64,000 nucleotides of DNA from Cephalopachus bancanus (GCA_027257055.1 JAPVLO010000073.1:8885001-8949000), one strand, 5' to 3'. Shown: positions 34,807-48,120, counted from the stretch's first letter. Translations and numbers: made by a program. Notes: generated by a model not told the origin, from the sequence alone.

Positions 34807-35975
34807 TTTCCAGTTTTTAGAGGGAAGGTATGGAATCCATACTTTCCACAGCCCCCTGACAATGACTAAGAATAGCTATATCTAGTGACAGTGAAGTTCT
34901 ATGAAGCCTTCCATGAAGAGAAGCAAATTGATTTGGAGTAAAGTCTCTGAGCTATACACACTAGCACAAGAGAGATAGAGGGAGAAAAGAATAGAACACA
35001 GAAGGTTTTTTCAGAACTAGGGAACATTGACATCTGATCCCCATAGCCGGAGAGGACATTGGTCTTAGTAAAAATGATAGGGGCAAGACTTTTAATTTTG
35101 CCAACAGGTTATTCAGTAGAGACCTCACTATGGGGAGTAATAGCATCCAATGTCACTACACATATAGGAAACTCCCTATCTACCATCCCTTTAGCTTCCA
35201 GGAGAATAAGTTCCACAGACAACGGATGTCATCCTGAACAAGAAAAGGTAGAGGGAAGGTGAATTAAAACACTGGACACTTAGCTAGAGGCCTGAGCTAT
35301 ATTTTAAAAAAAACTGTTTAAGTGAGAGTACAAGACTTGAAATCTAATCTTTTTTCTTCAACAGCTCAGTATGTGTGCATATGTACATAAAGGAATGGAA
35401 ATTGTGCACTTTAAAGTTATTTATGGTATTTCTTATAAAAAGCTATATAAAGAATGTCTAATTTTGTTGTTCTGGTTATTCACTATTAAAAATTCTAAAT
35501 TTAATAATATTCTAAAAATATACCTATATACACATGACCAGGTATGTTGTTAAGATACATTTTCAGACATAGAATTCCAAGCCAAATGTTGTTTGCATTT
35601 GCAATTTTGATGTATTTTTCCACATTATCATGAAGACTGCACCAATTTTTACTGCTCACAATACCATATAAGGCCTACTCTCTCATTCATTTAGTCTTTT
35701 TGGCATGATCCAGTAAAGTTGATGATGCTTATAGGCCAGAACTCAGCTAAATTTTAAAAATATATAACTTTGAGAAATTATTCTCTGTTTACAAGAAGAA
35801 TCTCATAAAGGTAGTCACATCAGTTTTTAAGGTGTAAAATGTTTATAGTGTGAAAAATTGGATATGAAGCTTTCCAGTAATAATTGATAGAGGGTGATAC
35901 ATTCAAACAATGGGATGATGTATAAAAGTTGAGTACATCAGGACAACATGAATGGATTTCAAACACAGCAAAGAA
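34807..35975. other. Unassigned DNA
   Basis: No confident assignment. The stretch 35840-35975 (…AACATGAATGGATTTCAAACAC…) faintly resembles an L1M 3' end in plus orientation. The opposed frames at 34961-35262 have no domain that I recognise. Confidence 0.35.

Positions 35976-35977
<2 letters not shown>

Positions 35978-36011
<34 letters not shown>
35978..36011 (+). repeat. (CAA)n microsatellite
   Basis: Eleven near-perfect CAA units. They may be the remnant tail of a retrotransposon to the left. Confidence 0.95.
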
Positions 36012-36034
36012 ATCAGATTTTAGAAAGTTGCAAC

Positions 36035-36452
36035 TATGGTTCCAAACTCATGTTGAAATTTGGTCCCCATTGTAATAGTTTTGAGAAGTAGTGGGACCTT
36101 TAAAAAGTGCTTGGGTCATGAGGACTCCACTTTCTTGTAGGGATTAATGCCTGTTTCATGGGTGTGAGTCAGTTCTTTTGAAAGGGGGTTAGCTAAAGGT
36201 ATTAGTTATTGCAAGAGGCGTAGTCATAAAAATGAGTTTGTCTTCCTTTCTTTTCCCTTGCTTTCTCTTTTGTCAGTGTGCTTTCCAACATGTCATTAAG
36301 CATCAAGAAGGCCTTCAGTGAAGCTGAGAAGATGCCAGTGCCATGCTCTTGGCCTTCCAAGGCTACAAAGCCATGAATCAAAATAAACTTTTTCCTTGAT
36401 AAATTAACCAGTGTCTGGCATTCTGTTATAGCAACAGAAAATTAACTAAGGC
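36035..36452 (+). mobile_element. MST/THE1-type LTR (ERVL-MaLR), solo
   Basis: Landmarks in order: AACTCATGTTGAAATTTGGTCCCCATTGTAATAG, GTGGGACCTTTAAAAAGTGCTTGGGTCATGAGG, GGATTAATGCC, the pyrimidine-rich CTTTCTCTTTTGTC, ATGCCAGTGCCATGCTCTTGG, GAATCAAAATAAACTTTTTCC and TTCTGTTATAGCAACAGAAAATTAACTAAGGCA. These fit an MST-class LTR. No internal region is present. Confidence 0.82.
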
Positions 36453-36702
36453 AATGACATGCTATATATTATTTATGTGTACCTATGTTACTAAATGGTT
36501 AGAGAAAATATGGGAGATACATTCAGTATGTCTCTTGTAATTTAGCAGAGAAGTTGCCTTCAGGTTAGGAAGGGAAGAAATGGAGGACCCTACAAACATG
36601 AATTCTACTTCATCTATTCTATTCTATTTATTATTACATATTATTATCAATCCTTAGCAAAATGACATTAGCATTAATCAATTATGTGTAAGAGGTATAC
36701 TA

Positions 36703-37648
36703 GGTCTGACAATTAAGTTTGTGAAATCCTAGAAAAAGTGCTACATATCATTGCTAGATATCATGGTGGTCACCTTCCAAGTATTCCCTTTGGGAGGCTA
36801 TGCATCAATGCCAGTGCCTAGACCACCTATCAAAGCAATTTTGGAACTCTTTTTCTGGAATGAACATCAAAGTTGTCATCGTATTGCCCTTGATGTTCTT
36901 GAATGTCATAAAGATATCTTCCTTTCAATATTGTCTTTATCTTCAGGTAAAGAAAAAAGTCATTGGGAGCCATATCAGGTGAGTAGGGAGGGTGTTACAA
37001 TACAGTTATTTGTTTACTAGCACAAAACTCCTTTGTAGTGCTTTGTGAGGCTGGTGCATTGTTGTGACACAAGAGCTTCTTCAGGACCATTTTTGCACAC
37101 ATCTTTCTCATGTCAAAATTTTTAGTTAAGATTTTTCTGTTTCTCTGTCAGTGCTTATTTGGTCTCACAGTCAGACAATGCATCTCACAGTTAGACAATG
37201 ATTTTGACACAACTTGATGAATTTTTGCAAAGTTTTTGCCAGATCTGCACATTATAGGCCTCCTGACATCTCTTAATCTGTGATGTTTTCTCTCTCCTCA
37301 GAATAACGTTTAATCCCTTTGTACACTGCCGTCCATTTTCTTCATGGCATCAGCCCATAAACTTGGACAAACATGTCTCTGATTTTTCTTCCACTCTTGC
37401 CAAGTTTAAAAAGAAATTTAATGTTTGTTCATTGCTCTAATTCAAGCTCCAACATTCTCGTGATTGTAAACAAAAACATGCAACAACAATAATGAACGTC
37501 ACTCAGCAAGACACTGCCACATGTTGACACAAACACAGCTGTTAGACACTGATATACTAAGATTATGAAACCTTACTGAGTTGTTTGTAGAGTGTTGCCA
37601 ATGTAAGAGCATGGTGGCAAGTTCACGAACTTAATTATTAGACTCCGT
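36703..37648 (-). mobile_element. Mariner-family DNA transposon, decayed, with terminal repeats
   Basis: The left end GGTCTGACAATTAAGTTTGTGAA is matched by the reverse complement of the right end (GAGTCTAATAATTAAGTTCGTGAA at 37624-37648), with TA-containing flanks. The transposase is on the minus strand. Near 36970 it reads DMAPNDFFLYLKIK, the block that holds the last catalytic Asp of D,D34D mariners, followed by KGRY and broken frames. The length of ~0.95 kb against ~1.28 kb for an intact mariner indicates internal loss. Confidence 0.85.
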
Positions 37649-37768
37649 GTATATACTGATTTATCTTCATATATTTTTGTATTTTTTAAGAGAAGTACAT
37701 AAGAGCACCTTAACTCAACAACACTTAGACTTCATATCTATTTACTTTACAAATATTCCATATATATT

Positions 37769-38065
37769 TTGTTTGTTTGTTTGTTTTGTTTTGAGCTGGA
37801 GTCTCACTCTATCGCCCAGATTGGAGTGCAGTGGCTGCTCCCGGCCACCGCAACCTCGACCTGCTGGGCTCCAGCGATCCTTCCGCCACAGCCTTCCAAG
37901 TGACTGGAATTACAGGCATGCGCTACCACGCCCAGCTGATTTTTTGATTTATTGTAGAGATGAGGTCTCACTGCCCAGGCGGGTCTCGAACCCGTGGGCT
38001 CAGGCAGTCCACTCACCTCAGCCTCCCAAAGGCGCGGGATTACAGGCTGAGCCACCGAGCCCGGC
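37769..38065 (-). mobile_element. Lineage-specific Alu, short-linker form
   Basis: Minus strand. The T-rich tail complement is GTTTGTTTGTTTGTTTTGTTTT, so the A tail has become a CAAA repeat. Right arm GGCTGCTCCCGGCCACCGC, short linker GGTCTCACTGCCCAGG, stem GCGGGTCTCGAACCCGT. TSD TTCCATATATATT at 37756-37768 and 38066-38078. Confidence 0.95.
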
Positions 38066-38078
38066 TTCCATATATATT

Positions 38079-39149
38079 AATAGAGTTTTTTAATCTCTGC
38101 TGAAGTCCTAAACTAAAATCAACAGTCTAGTCTTCCTGAACTGCTTTATTTTTCTCTGTCCTAGTAGCCTTTAGAAAAACATTTAAAAAGTAATCGTTTT
38201 CAATCAATTTTTTTTTTTAGAAAGCAGAATTTATTAAGAGGACAGAAAAACTCCCACAGTGAGAGGGGACCTGAAGGGGTTGCCCTAAGTCATATGTTTT
38301 TAAAGGCTCTTTTTTATTCTTAAATTAGTAATGAAAAGTTGATTATTCACATATCAGAGAGTCAAATTCTTACTAATCAATTAATTGGCTTTTAAAAGAA
38401 AAGCTTGTAATCAGTCAAACAGATTCTGGACTGAAAAATCAATGTATGAGGGGCCTTGTGAAGTGAGTATATGTGACATGTGTATTGCATGTGTGAAAAT
38501 TCTCTTTGGAGTTATAAAGTAAAATACACCGCCAACTCTTTGTTCTGTTCTCTTACATTTTGCAAAATCATCTTGTTCTATATACATTATTCAAACTGGG
38601 AAATGAAGAGCCTAGGAATAGACACTGAGAACTTAATTAAAAATGCTAAAGAGGGAGCCCACAGCAGCACCAAGCTAATAGCTTACTTGGTACTCGCAGA
38701 TGGGTTTTTCACTTGCACCTACAATGTTTATTGATCCACAGTTAGCATGGTTTCCAAAATATCTGCATCTCATTTCAAAGTACAGTTTGTGATAAGGATC
38801 TAATTTTTTTCATGTGGAAAATCTTTTATACTAATGCCCTTACTAAGTATCCAGCATGGTATTAGGTTAGATTGGAACAATACACAGAAATGAATTACAT
38901 TTGTGTTGTAAAGGAAAGAGCATGGGCTTTGGAGATACATGGATATTTATGGCTAACCATCCCCTTTAACAGATTCCAACTCCCTTCCTTAGTGCTGCCC
39001 AGATAGCCCTGATAGATTGATTACCCTATCTTTGTAGCTTCTCAGAGTCAATTGGTAGAATTTTTCAATTTTTGCTATTCAAAATGGTAATTCAATTTAA
39101 CATTTCTTTCTTTTTTTTTCAATTTAACATTCCTACATACAGAGTATGA
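38079..39149. other. Mostly unassigned; possible old L1M and MIR pieces
   Basis: At 38770-38850 the wording (TTTCAAAGTACAGTTTGTGATAAGG…CATGTGGAAAATC…) is similar to 39645-39725, and both resemble a minus-strand L1M ORF2 segment. At 38912-38965 AAGAGCATGGGCTTTGGAGATACATGG looks like the head of a MIR. Nothing else recognised. Confidence 0.4.
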
Positions 39150-40595
39150 GACTTCTTCTTGGTTATGTTCAGGCTTTTTTGATTTTGGTAGCCAATGGTA
39201 TTTCTTTATTGTTTTATTTTCCTACTTGCTAATTAAGTGGAACATCATTCTTTTATGTTTGTTGGTCACATGGTTTCTTCTTCTGTGAATTGCAGCTTTA
39301 TATATTTTCTCCACTGATTTGAACTTTACTTATTGATTTGTAGTTTATTAATATTCTGAGTGAAAATCCATTGACTATTATATATATTGCTAACTGTTCT
39401 CTCAGTCTTTAAGATGTCTTTTAACTTTTTTTTATGGAGTATGTTGTCATGCAGAATATTTAAAGATTTGACATCATCAAATTTATCAAGCTATTTCTTT
39501 AATTGGTTAGGTTGCTTAATGTCCTGTATTCAAAATTCTTTACTATGTCAAGGTCATAAGAAAGACTTTTGTATTTTCTTCTAATGATTTCAAAGGCTTT
39601 TGTTGGCTTTATTTTCATTTAGGTCTCCAATATATCTAGAATTTCTTTCAAAGTATAGTTTGTAGTAAAGAACTCATCTTTCTCATGTGGAAAGTCAGTT
39701 CAATGAATGCCTTTACTAAATATCTAACTTTTTTTTTTTTTTGAGTTGGAGTCTCACTCTGTTGCCCAGACTGGAGTGCAGTGGCTGCTCCCGGCCACCG
39801 CAGCCTCGACCTGCTGGGCTCCTGCGATCCTTCCGCCTCAGCCTTCCAAGTACACAGAATTACAGGCATGCGCTACTACGCCCGGCTGATTTTTTGATTT
39901 ATTGTAGAGATGAGGTCTCGTTGCCCAGGCGGGTCTCGAACCCGCGGGCTCAGGCAATCCACTCACCTCAGCCTCCCAAAGGCGCGGGATTACAGGCTGA
40001 GCCACCGGGCCCGGTCTAACATTTTTTAAAACTGATGTTTAGTTTCTTTCTATCACATATACTAGGTTTCTATATATACACATGTAATTCTATTTTGGAA
40101 ATAGTACTCCTGTTGCTATTTTGTTTTTGATATATAATTTTTTATAGCTTCCATTGTGATTTACTCTTTAACTCGTATGTTATTTAGCAATGTGACTTTA
40201 GTATATGAATTTAAAAAAATAGCTCTGATATTATTTCTAGTTTAAGTGTTATGTGATAAGAGGATGTGGTGCATACAGTAGCTATCTTTGGGTATTTGTC
40301 AAGACTCCCTTTATATATTGGTAAGCAGTCTTCTTTTGAAAATTTTTGTATGCACTTGAAAATTAATTGAATGTGAATTTCCAAACATACCTAATAGACA
40401 CCATGTGATATTGTGTGCTTTTCAAATCTATAGTCATCCTAGATTTACAAATATTCAATATATCAGTTATTAAAAGGCAATTTAAACTCTTCTGTTTTGA
40501 TGATGGATTTCTGAAAATTTTCCTATCATTCTGACAGTCTTCACTTTATATGTTTTTCCTCAGTGTTGTTATTTGAAATAATAATTGTTTTAGAT
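39150..40595 (-). mobile_element. Old L1M ORF2 segment, split by an Alu (low certainty)
   Basis: Plus-strand phrases such as TTTATTAATATTCTGAGTGAAAATCCATTGAC, TTTCAAAGTATAGTTTGTAG and CTCATGTGGAAAGTCAG resemble reverse-complement L1M ORF2 beyond the RT domain. The right part (40021-40595) is more doubtful. Confidence 0.45.
39729..40014 (-). mobile_element. Lineage-specific Alu, short-linker form
   Basis: Minus strand with GGCTGCTCCCGGCCACCGC right arm, GGTCTCGTTGCCCAGG linker and perfect GCGGGTCTCGAACCCGC stem. A short TSD, TCTAAC plus T's, lies at 39723-39728 and 40015-40020. Confidence 0.94.
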
Positions 40596-40606
40596 ATAAA
40601 GATATT

Positions 40607-40881
40607 ACGCAGCCATAAAGAAGAGCAAAATTATGGACTTTGCAGCAACTTGGATGGACTTAGAGTCTATAATACTGAGTGGTCTATCACAGAAACAAAG
40701 ACCTGAGTACCACATATTCTCATTCACAAGCAGACCTTGAACAATTATCATAATACTATAAGAAAGGGATTGGCAGTAGTGGGAAACTGCCGGAGATCGG
40801 GTTGGAGGTATACCTCATCAACAAGGGTACTTGCATAATGACCATTTGTATACCTGACCCTGAATTATATCCCATTAAAAA
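40607..40881 (+). mobile_element. 5'-truncated L1, last ORF2 codons and 3'UTR
   Basis: Starts ACGCAGCCATAAAGAAGAGC and contains TTGCAGCAACTTGGATGGACTTAGAGTC, GTGGTCTATCACAGAAACAAAG and the 3'UTR phrase CTCATCAACAAGGGTAC…TTTGTATACCTGACCCTGAATT, ending in A's. A 9-bp TSD, AAAGATATT, lies at 40598-40606 and 40882-40890. Same lineage-specific L1 family as 831-7681. Confidence 0.93.
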
Positions 40882-40975
40882 AAAGATATTGTTATAAGAA
40901 ATAAAGATTTTGTATCTTCTTGTGTATTACTTTCTTCACTATTTTATATTATATGCTTATCTTCAGTGAATTTTT

Positions 40976-41260
40976 TTTTTTTTTTTTGAGTTGGAGTCTC
41001 ACTCTGTCACCCAGACTGGAGTGCAGTGGCCGCTCCCGGCCACCGCAGCCTCGACCTGCTGGGCTCCGGTGATCCCTCCGCCTCAGCCTTCCGAGTAGCC
41101 GGAATTACAGGCATGCGCTACCACGCCCGGCTGATTTTTTGATTTATTGTAGAGATGAGGTCTCGCTGCCCAGGCGGGTCTGGAACCCGCGGGCTCAGGC
41201 AATCCACTCACCTCAGCCTCCCAAAGGCGTGGGATTACAGGCTGAGCAACCGAGCCCGGC
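40976..41260 (-). mobile_element. Lineage-specific Alu, short-linker form
   Basis: Minus strand, right arm GTGGCCGCTCCCGGCCACCGC, linker GGTCTCGCTGCCCAGG, stem GCGGGTCTGGAACCCGC with a loop change. A 15-bp TSD, CTTCAGTGAATTTTT, is perfect at 40961-40975 and 41261-41275. Confidence 0.96.
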
Positions 41261-41275
41261 CTTCAGTGAATTTTT

Positions 41276-41740
41276 ATTTGTATTTTGTTTTTCTTTCCAA
41301 GTCATCAGGGTATGAAGTCAATCTTAGAGAGCAGTTTCCCAGTTCTCTCTATCAGACTCTATGAATTCCACCCTTTCTGACTCGTTTTTACATTAACATT
41401 TTGCCTTTCGGTCTTGGTTAATGACTTTAGTGTGGAATTCCAGTTTCTTTTGGTTAATTTTTTTTTCATCTATGACCCTATGTTTGTAGATTCTCAGAGG
41501 TAGTAGGCAGAATTTTTCAAATTCCATATCAAGTACCTCTTTTAAGTCATTTGTGTCTCTTAGTATTAGTGCTTTGGACTTTTGGTGTGGATTCTCTTTT
41601 TCAGCTGTGTATTTTCAATTTTTAAAAGTAATTTTACTATATTTCATCTCGCATTTCTATGAAACTCTGTGTGTGGGGTGGGGGAGATGAGATGATGATT
41701 CTAGATGAGTTAATTCTACTAAATTAACCACATATATAAG
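41276..41740. other. Unassigned DNA
   Basis: AT-rich; possibly more of the old L1M noted to the left, but no landmark is convincing. Confidence 0.35.
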
Positions 41741-41765
41741 TGCATAGAAGTGTTGTTTTGCCTTT

Positions 41766-42037
41766 GAGTTGGAGTCTCACTCTGTCGCCCAGACTGGAGT
41801 GCAGTGGCCACTCCCGGCCACCGCAGCCTCGACCTGCTGGGCTCCGGCGATCCTTCCGCCTCAGCCTTCCAAGTAGCCGGAATTATAGGCATGCGCTACC
41901 ACACCCGGCTGATTTTTTGATTTATTGTAGAGATGAGGTCTCGCTGCCCAGGCGGATCTCGAACCGCGGGCTCAGGAAATCCACTCACCTCAGCCTCCCA
42001 AAGGCGCGGGATTACAGGCTGAGCCACGGAGCCCGGC
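41766..42037 (-). mobile_element. Lineage-specific Alu without an A tail
   Basis: Minus strand. GAGTTGGAGTCTCACTCTG follows directly on GCCTTT, so the usual poly(T) is missing. Right arm GTGGCCACTCCCGGCCACCGC; the stem is damaged (GCGGATCTCGAACCGC). Flanks share an imperfect TSD: GCATAGAAGTGTTGTTTTGCC (41742-41762) and GCATAACTGTTTTGCC (42041-42056). Confidence 0.93.
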
Positions 42038-42353
42038 ACAGCATAACTGTTTTGCCTTTAATTTTAACATAAAGACATTAGATTACATATTTTCTGAACT
42101 ATTAATGATTCTTGTATCCCCAAAATACATTTTTAAAAAATGGTGTCAGTGTCAGTTTCTCTGTAACTTTTTAGTAATTGGCATTATCCTTTTTCTTTTT
42201 CTTTTTTTGCCAGTCTTATAACTAAAATCTGGGTTCAACTGGCATTTCCTTGACTTTTTGTAGAATTGAACATCATTTCATAGAAATCACTTGAATTTCT
42301 TTTTTTTGTAATTTGTCTGTTTGTATCTTTTGCCTCCGGATCAGTTCTTTGTA

Positions 42354-44612
<2,259 letters not shown>

Positions 44613-44629
44613 TCCAGACATTCTTTGTA

Positions 44630-44729
44630 TATTAGGGATATTCATGTGATAAGATATGTGTATTTTCTTTTATTAAATCTTGGTTTCTCAACTTATTTAA
44701 GAAAATATTCCCTGTCCCAAGTTTATTCA
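44630..44729. other. Short spacer between IDH1 pseudogene and Alu
   Basis: AT-rich, nothing recognised. Confidence 0.4.
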
Positions 44730-44744
44730 GATATCAGATTTTTT

Positions 44745-44998
44745 TTTTTTTTTTTTGAGTTGGAGTCTCACTCTGTTGCCCAGCCTCAACCTGCTGGGCT
44801 CCGGCGATCCTTCCGCCTCAGCCTTCCGAGTAGCCGGAATTACAGGCACGTGCTACCACGCCCGGCTGATTTTTTTTTTATTTATTGTAGAGATGAGGTC
44901 TTGCTGCCCAGGCGGGTCTTGAACCCGCGGGCTCAGGCAATCTACTCACCTCAGCCTCCCAAAGGCGCGGGATTACAGGCTGAGCCACCGAGCCCGGC
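44745..44998 (-). mobile_element. Lineage-specific Alu with a right-arm deletion
   Basis: Minus strand. GTTGCCCAGCCTCAACCTGCTGGG shows that about 35 bp of the right arm, including the GGCCGGGAGCGGCC hairpin, are deleted. Linker GGTCTTGCTGCCCAGG, stem GCGGGTCTTGAACCCGC. A 14-bp TSD, GATATCAGATTTTT, lies at 44730-44744 and 44999-45012. Confidence 0.95.
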
Positions 44999-45040
44999 GA
45001 TATCAGATTTTTATTCTTTGAATTTGTTGAACCTAAGTCC

Positions 45041-45045
<5 letters not shown>

Positions 45046-45088
<43 letters not shown>
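45046..45088 (+). repeat. (TA)n microsatellite
   Basis: About 20 TA units, self-complementary and so able to form a cruciform or slipped structure. Confidence 0.97.
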
Positions 45089-45091
<3 letters not shown>

Positions 45092-45147
45092 TAGTGTATT
45101 GAGTATTACATTTATGATTTTTTGAATTGAAACCATATATGAGAGGG

Positions 45148-45674
45148 GAGCCCCCTCAAAAGACAGAATTATTTTGGGGAGGGTGAGCCTCTTGAAATAT
45201 GGGCCTCCCCTGCTAGGGGAGTGTTCTAGGAACCCATCAGCATCAGTGTATCAGCTAGCGGTGCTGTGAGAGGCTGTGTCTGGCTTCAGTAGAATTCAGT
45301 GAGTTTGCCCATTAGATGATGAGTGATTTACGTGTACCTGCCCACACTGTGCTGAATTTTCAGCAGTTTTTGACCAAAAATGGCATGACTCCCATGCCTA
45401 ACCCTCCTGATGTACCTGATCTTGCCCCAGGAGACTTTTTTTCTCAATGGTAAATGTTTTGCAGATGTGGAAGAGGTGAAACAAAAAATGACAGAAGCAC
45501 TAAAAGGTATCAAAGCTGATGAGTTCAAAAACTGTTTTTAGCAGTGGAAAAGGTGTCTTGATAGGTATCTTGCATCAAATGGAGAGTACTTTGAAGGTGG
45601 CTGAAGTTTAACTATATAAGAATAAATGTATGTTTTTAAATGAATAAATTCTAGGGTTCTTTGGGTCCCCACCC
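45148..45674 (+). mobile_element. Internally deleted mariner derivative, copy A
   Basis: About 0.53 kb. The 3' part is the C-terminus of a mariner transposase: DVPDLAPGDFF (45412-45442, last catalytic Asp region), FADVEEVKQKMTEALKGIKADEFKNCF (45460-45537), then a stop, and SNGEYFEGG. The outer ends are inverted (CCCCTCAAAAGACAGAATTATT on the left; reverse complement of AATAAATTCTAGGGTTCTTTGGG on the right). The N-terminal DNA-binding domain and the first catalytic residues are absent. A second copy with the same architecture lies at 55705-56255. Confidence 0.82.
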
Positions 45675-45965
45675 ACCTATAATAGTTAAAGGTTCTTTTT
45701 TTGCAGATGGCTAATTTTTTGGCCTCTATTATGCCTTATAAGTGAGATAGCTGACATTACTAGGGACACTTTATCTTATCAAAGTAGACCATTATTTCAC
45801 CTGAATAGAATTGGTTTTTGACCCTTGTCTTTTCTCTTCTTCCCTCGTCTCTTTTCTCATCATGGAAGTCTGGAATTACATCATCTTGTTCTCTAATTTT
45901 AAGTTTTGACTCAAACCTTCAGATTAATAAGGACTATCTTCAGTTAAATCCTCACTTCACTGAGA

Positions 45966-46135
45966 GCACTGGTTCTACCCAAAAGGCTTGTTAAAATACA
46001 TATTGTTGGGATCTATATCTAATGTTTCTGATTTGGCAGGTTTAGCATAGGGTCAAGTAATTTGAACTTCTAATTAGTTCCCGAATTACGGTGATGCTGC
46101 TGGACTGGAGACCATATTTTGAGAACAGCTAACTT
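45966..46135 (+). mobile_element. MER5A (non-autonomous hAT) element
   Basis: CACTGGTTCTACCC at the start, GGCTTGTTAAAATACATATTGTTGGG, GTTTCTGATTTGGCAGGT, TAATTTGAACTTCTAATTAGTTCCC, GTGATGCTGCTGGACTGGAGACCATATTTTGAGAACAGC at the end. Landmarks are in MER5A order with imperfect terminal inverted repeats. Confidence 0.88.
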
Positions 46136-47468
46136 AGAAAACTGTCCTTAACTCCAAAGTCACCCAAAGAGCTGTTAAATGACTTGAATGTCTGCATCTT
46201 ACCTCAACCAACTGAATTAGTTTTCAATCTAGATAAAGCTTTTATGATTTCAGACTGTAGATAAAGTTCACAGTTAGCTCTTATTATATATAAAGATTTA
46301 TGCGGGCCTATCTCAGGTATTTGGAAGACAGTTTTAAATTATTATGATCTTGTTAGTCCCTTTATAGTTATTGCATCTAAAGTCAAAGTTTCCAGCATCC
46401 TCATTTGGGGGAACAATATTCACATTTGTTGATCCTCTCTGCCCCTTTTGTAGACTGCATAGTTCTTTGCTTTGGTTTCAGTTTCTGAGTCTTTTAAAAA
46501 AGAATTATATGTATTATTTAAATTTGAGACTTGGAGGAAGAAATGATAATAAAACAACAAATAATTATAAGTGTCAACTTTTTACATATAAGCGAACTGA
46601 GTCCAAGGTAACAAATACTAAGTTCAGGATCATGTAGGCAGTGTGGTTGAGTCTCAGTTCCATATCTAAGCAGTGTGGCTTCAGAGGGCTCATTGAATGG
46701 TCCTAGCAAACCTGTATTCACTGAGGACAAACAGGCAGAATAGTCCATTTATTACTTCTGTGTAAATATACTTACTGTGTACCAGCAGATAAACTCACTT
46801 CCTTGTTTCTAAGCAGGGTGGTACTCCTAGGTGGTCTCACTTAATGGGGAAGGAGAGAGACAAGACTGTACTTGACATCAAGACAAATGGATTCAAGAGA
46901 TAGAAAAACCCAATTGCATCGTCTAAAAATTCTTCAGCATTCTGCTCTGCTGAAGATAGTCTCTATCTCTCTGGATTCCTAACAGAATTACAAAATTATG
47001 CTTTTTCTCATATCTTTTCCTCTAATTTGTGGTATATTGGGAGGGAACAAAGTTAAACATGTACTCAGTTCATTATCCTGAAAAGAAGGAGAGCTTGATT
47101 TCTCACTTTAATTTAATTTGACCACAAATAGCTCTATGATCTTGTGATAAATAACCTTATCTTACTGAGCCTAAGTTTTTCTTCTGAAAAGTTAGTAATT
47201 TGAATAGATGTTTTAATAGTTCTTTCTAGTTCTAACATTATTATACAATGAAATGATTTAGCTCCAAATATGACAAGTGAAATCTTGTATCAACAATGAA
47301 CTGTTACCATATTATTATTCTCAGATTATTTATAAGTGTCTCATCACAATGATTTATTGTAATCATACAATAATTTCTAAGACCCCAAAAGAACAATTTG
47401 TTTACCTGATTTTCATAAAAATATTAAGAAGAACAGAAATCATTCCAAAATCAAAACCAAAGCTGGGG
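46136..47468. other. Mostly unassigned; possible MIR at 47085-47245
   Basis: At 47120-47245, AGCTCTATGATCTTGTGATAAATAACCTTATCTTACTGAGCCTAAG…TTCTTTCTAGTTCTAACATTAT resembles a MIR-type repeat. The rest shows nothing recognisable. Confidence 0.4.
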
Positions 47469-47470
47469 GG

Positions 47471-47483
47471 AGAGAGAGGGAGG

Positions 47484-47535
<52 letters not shown>
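47471..47535 (+). repeat. (GGGA)n/(GA)n purine tract
   Basis: Sixty-five uninterrupted purines: a few GGGA units then about 24 GA units. A homopurine mirror repeat able in principle to form triplex DNA. Confidence 0.97.
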
Positions 47536-47537
<2 letters not shown>

Positions 47538-47793
47538 CTCTGATCTTGAGATGCTTTTAGCCAAACAAATGAGAAAAGAAATAATTCCAGTTTACCATGC
47601 TTTAATTTTACTGGTATTTGATAATGCATATATAAAACACTTTGTGGTACATAATTAAAATTGCTATATCTATTTCATATATTATTAGAGTTAATACCAT
47701 TACTAGAATGCTTTGTATTATAAATCTTTTATGTTTTCAGGGAGATGAACTGACAGTGGCATACAGAAGTCTCCAATAGCAGGAAACATTTTT

Positions 47794-47951
47794 TTTTATT
47801 AATCAGTATTTTTTATTATGTTTTTGTGGGGTACAGTTAAGGGTTAGGTGTACAATTACGTTTCATTAAGGCACTCTGTTGATAAGAGGTGTTTTCCCAT
47901 CCCCCGACAGATATTTGCTACTGTTAATCCCATCCCCCTCCCCCCATAGTT
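47794..47951 (-). mobile_element. L1 3'UTR-only insertion, minus strand
   Basis: Plus-strand view: T-rich start, TTTGTGGGGTACAGTTAAGGGTTAGGTGTACAATTACG, TTCATTAAGGCACTCTGTTGATAAGAGGTG and CCCCCTCCCCCCATAGT. This is only the last ~150 bp of the lineage-specific L1. A perfect 15-bp TSD, GCAGGAAACATTTTT, lies at 47779-47793 and 47952-47966. Confidence 0.93.
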
Positions 47952-47991
47952 GCAGGAAACATTTTTGTGTGTGTTTAAAATACTTTAAGAA

Positions 47992-48120
47992 ACTGCCTGG
48001 GGAAGGAGGGGTACACCTCATCATTCAGTGTACCTGCACAATGAATATTTGTGTACCTAACCCTGAATTGTAACCCGCAATTGTAAAATAAAAAATTTAA
48101 AGTTAAAAAAAATTTAAAAC
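47992..48120 (+). mobile_element. L1 3'UTR-only insertion, plus strand
   Basis: CTGCCTGGGGAAGGAGGGGTACACCTCATC, then TGTACCTGCACAATGAATATTTGTGTACCTAACCCTGAATTG, ending in A/T-rich tail. A perfect 13-bp TSD, AATACTTTAAGAA, lies at 47979-47991 and 48121-48133. Only ~130 bp of the L1 were copied. Confidence 0.94.

Noticed and set aside
38770..39725. Two similar ~80-bp segments (38770-38850 and 39645-39725) considered as a local duplication
   Set aside because: Both resemble the same minus-strand L1M region, so two L1M fragments explain the similarity.
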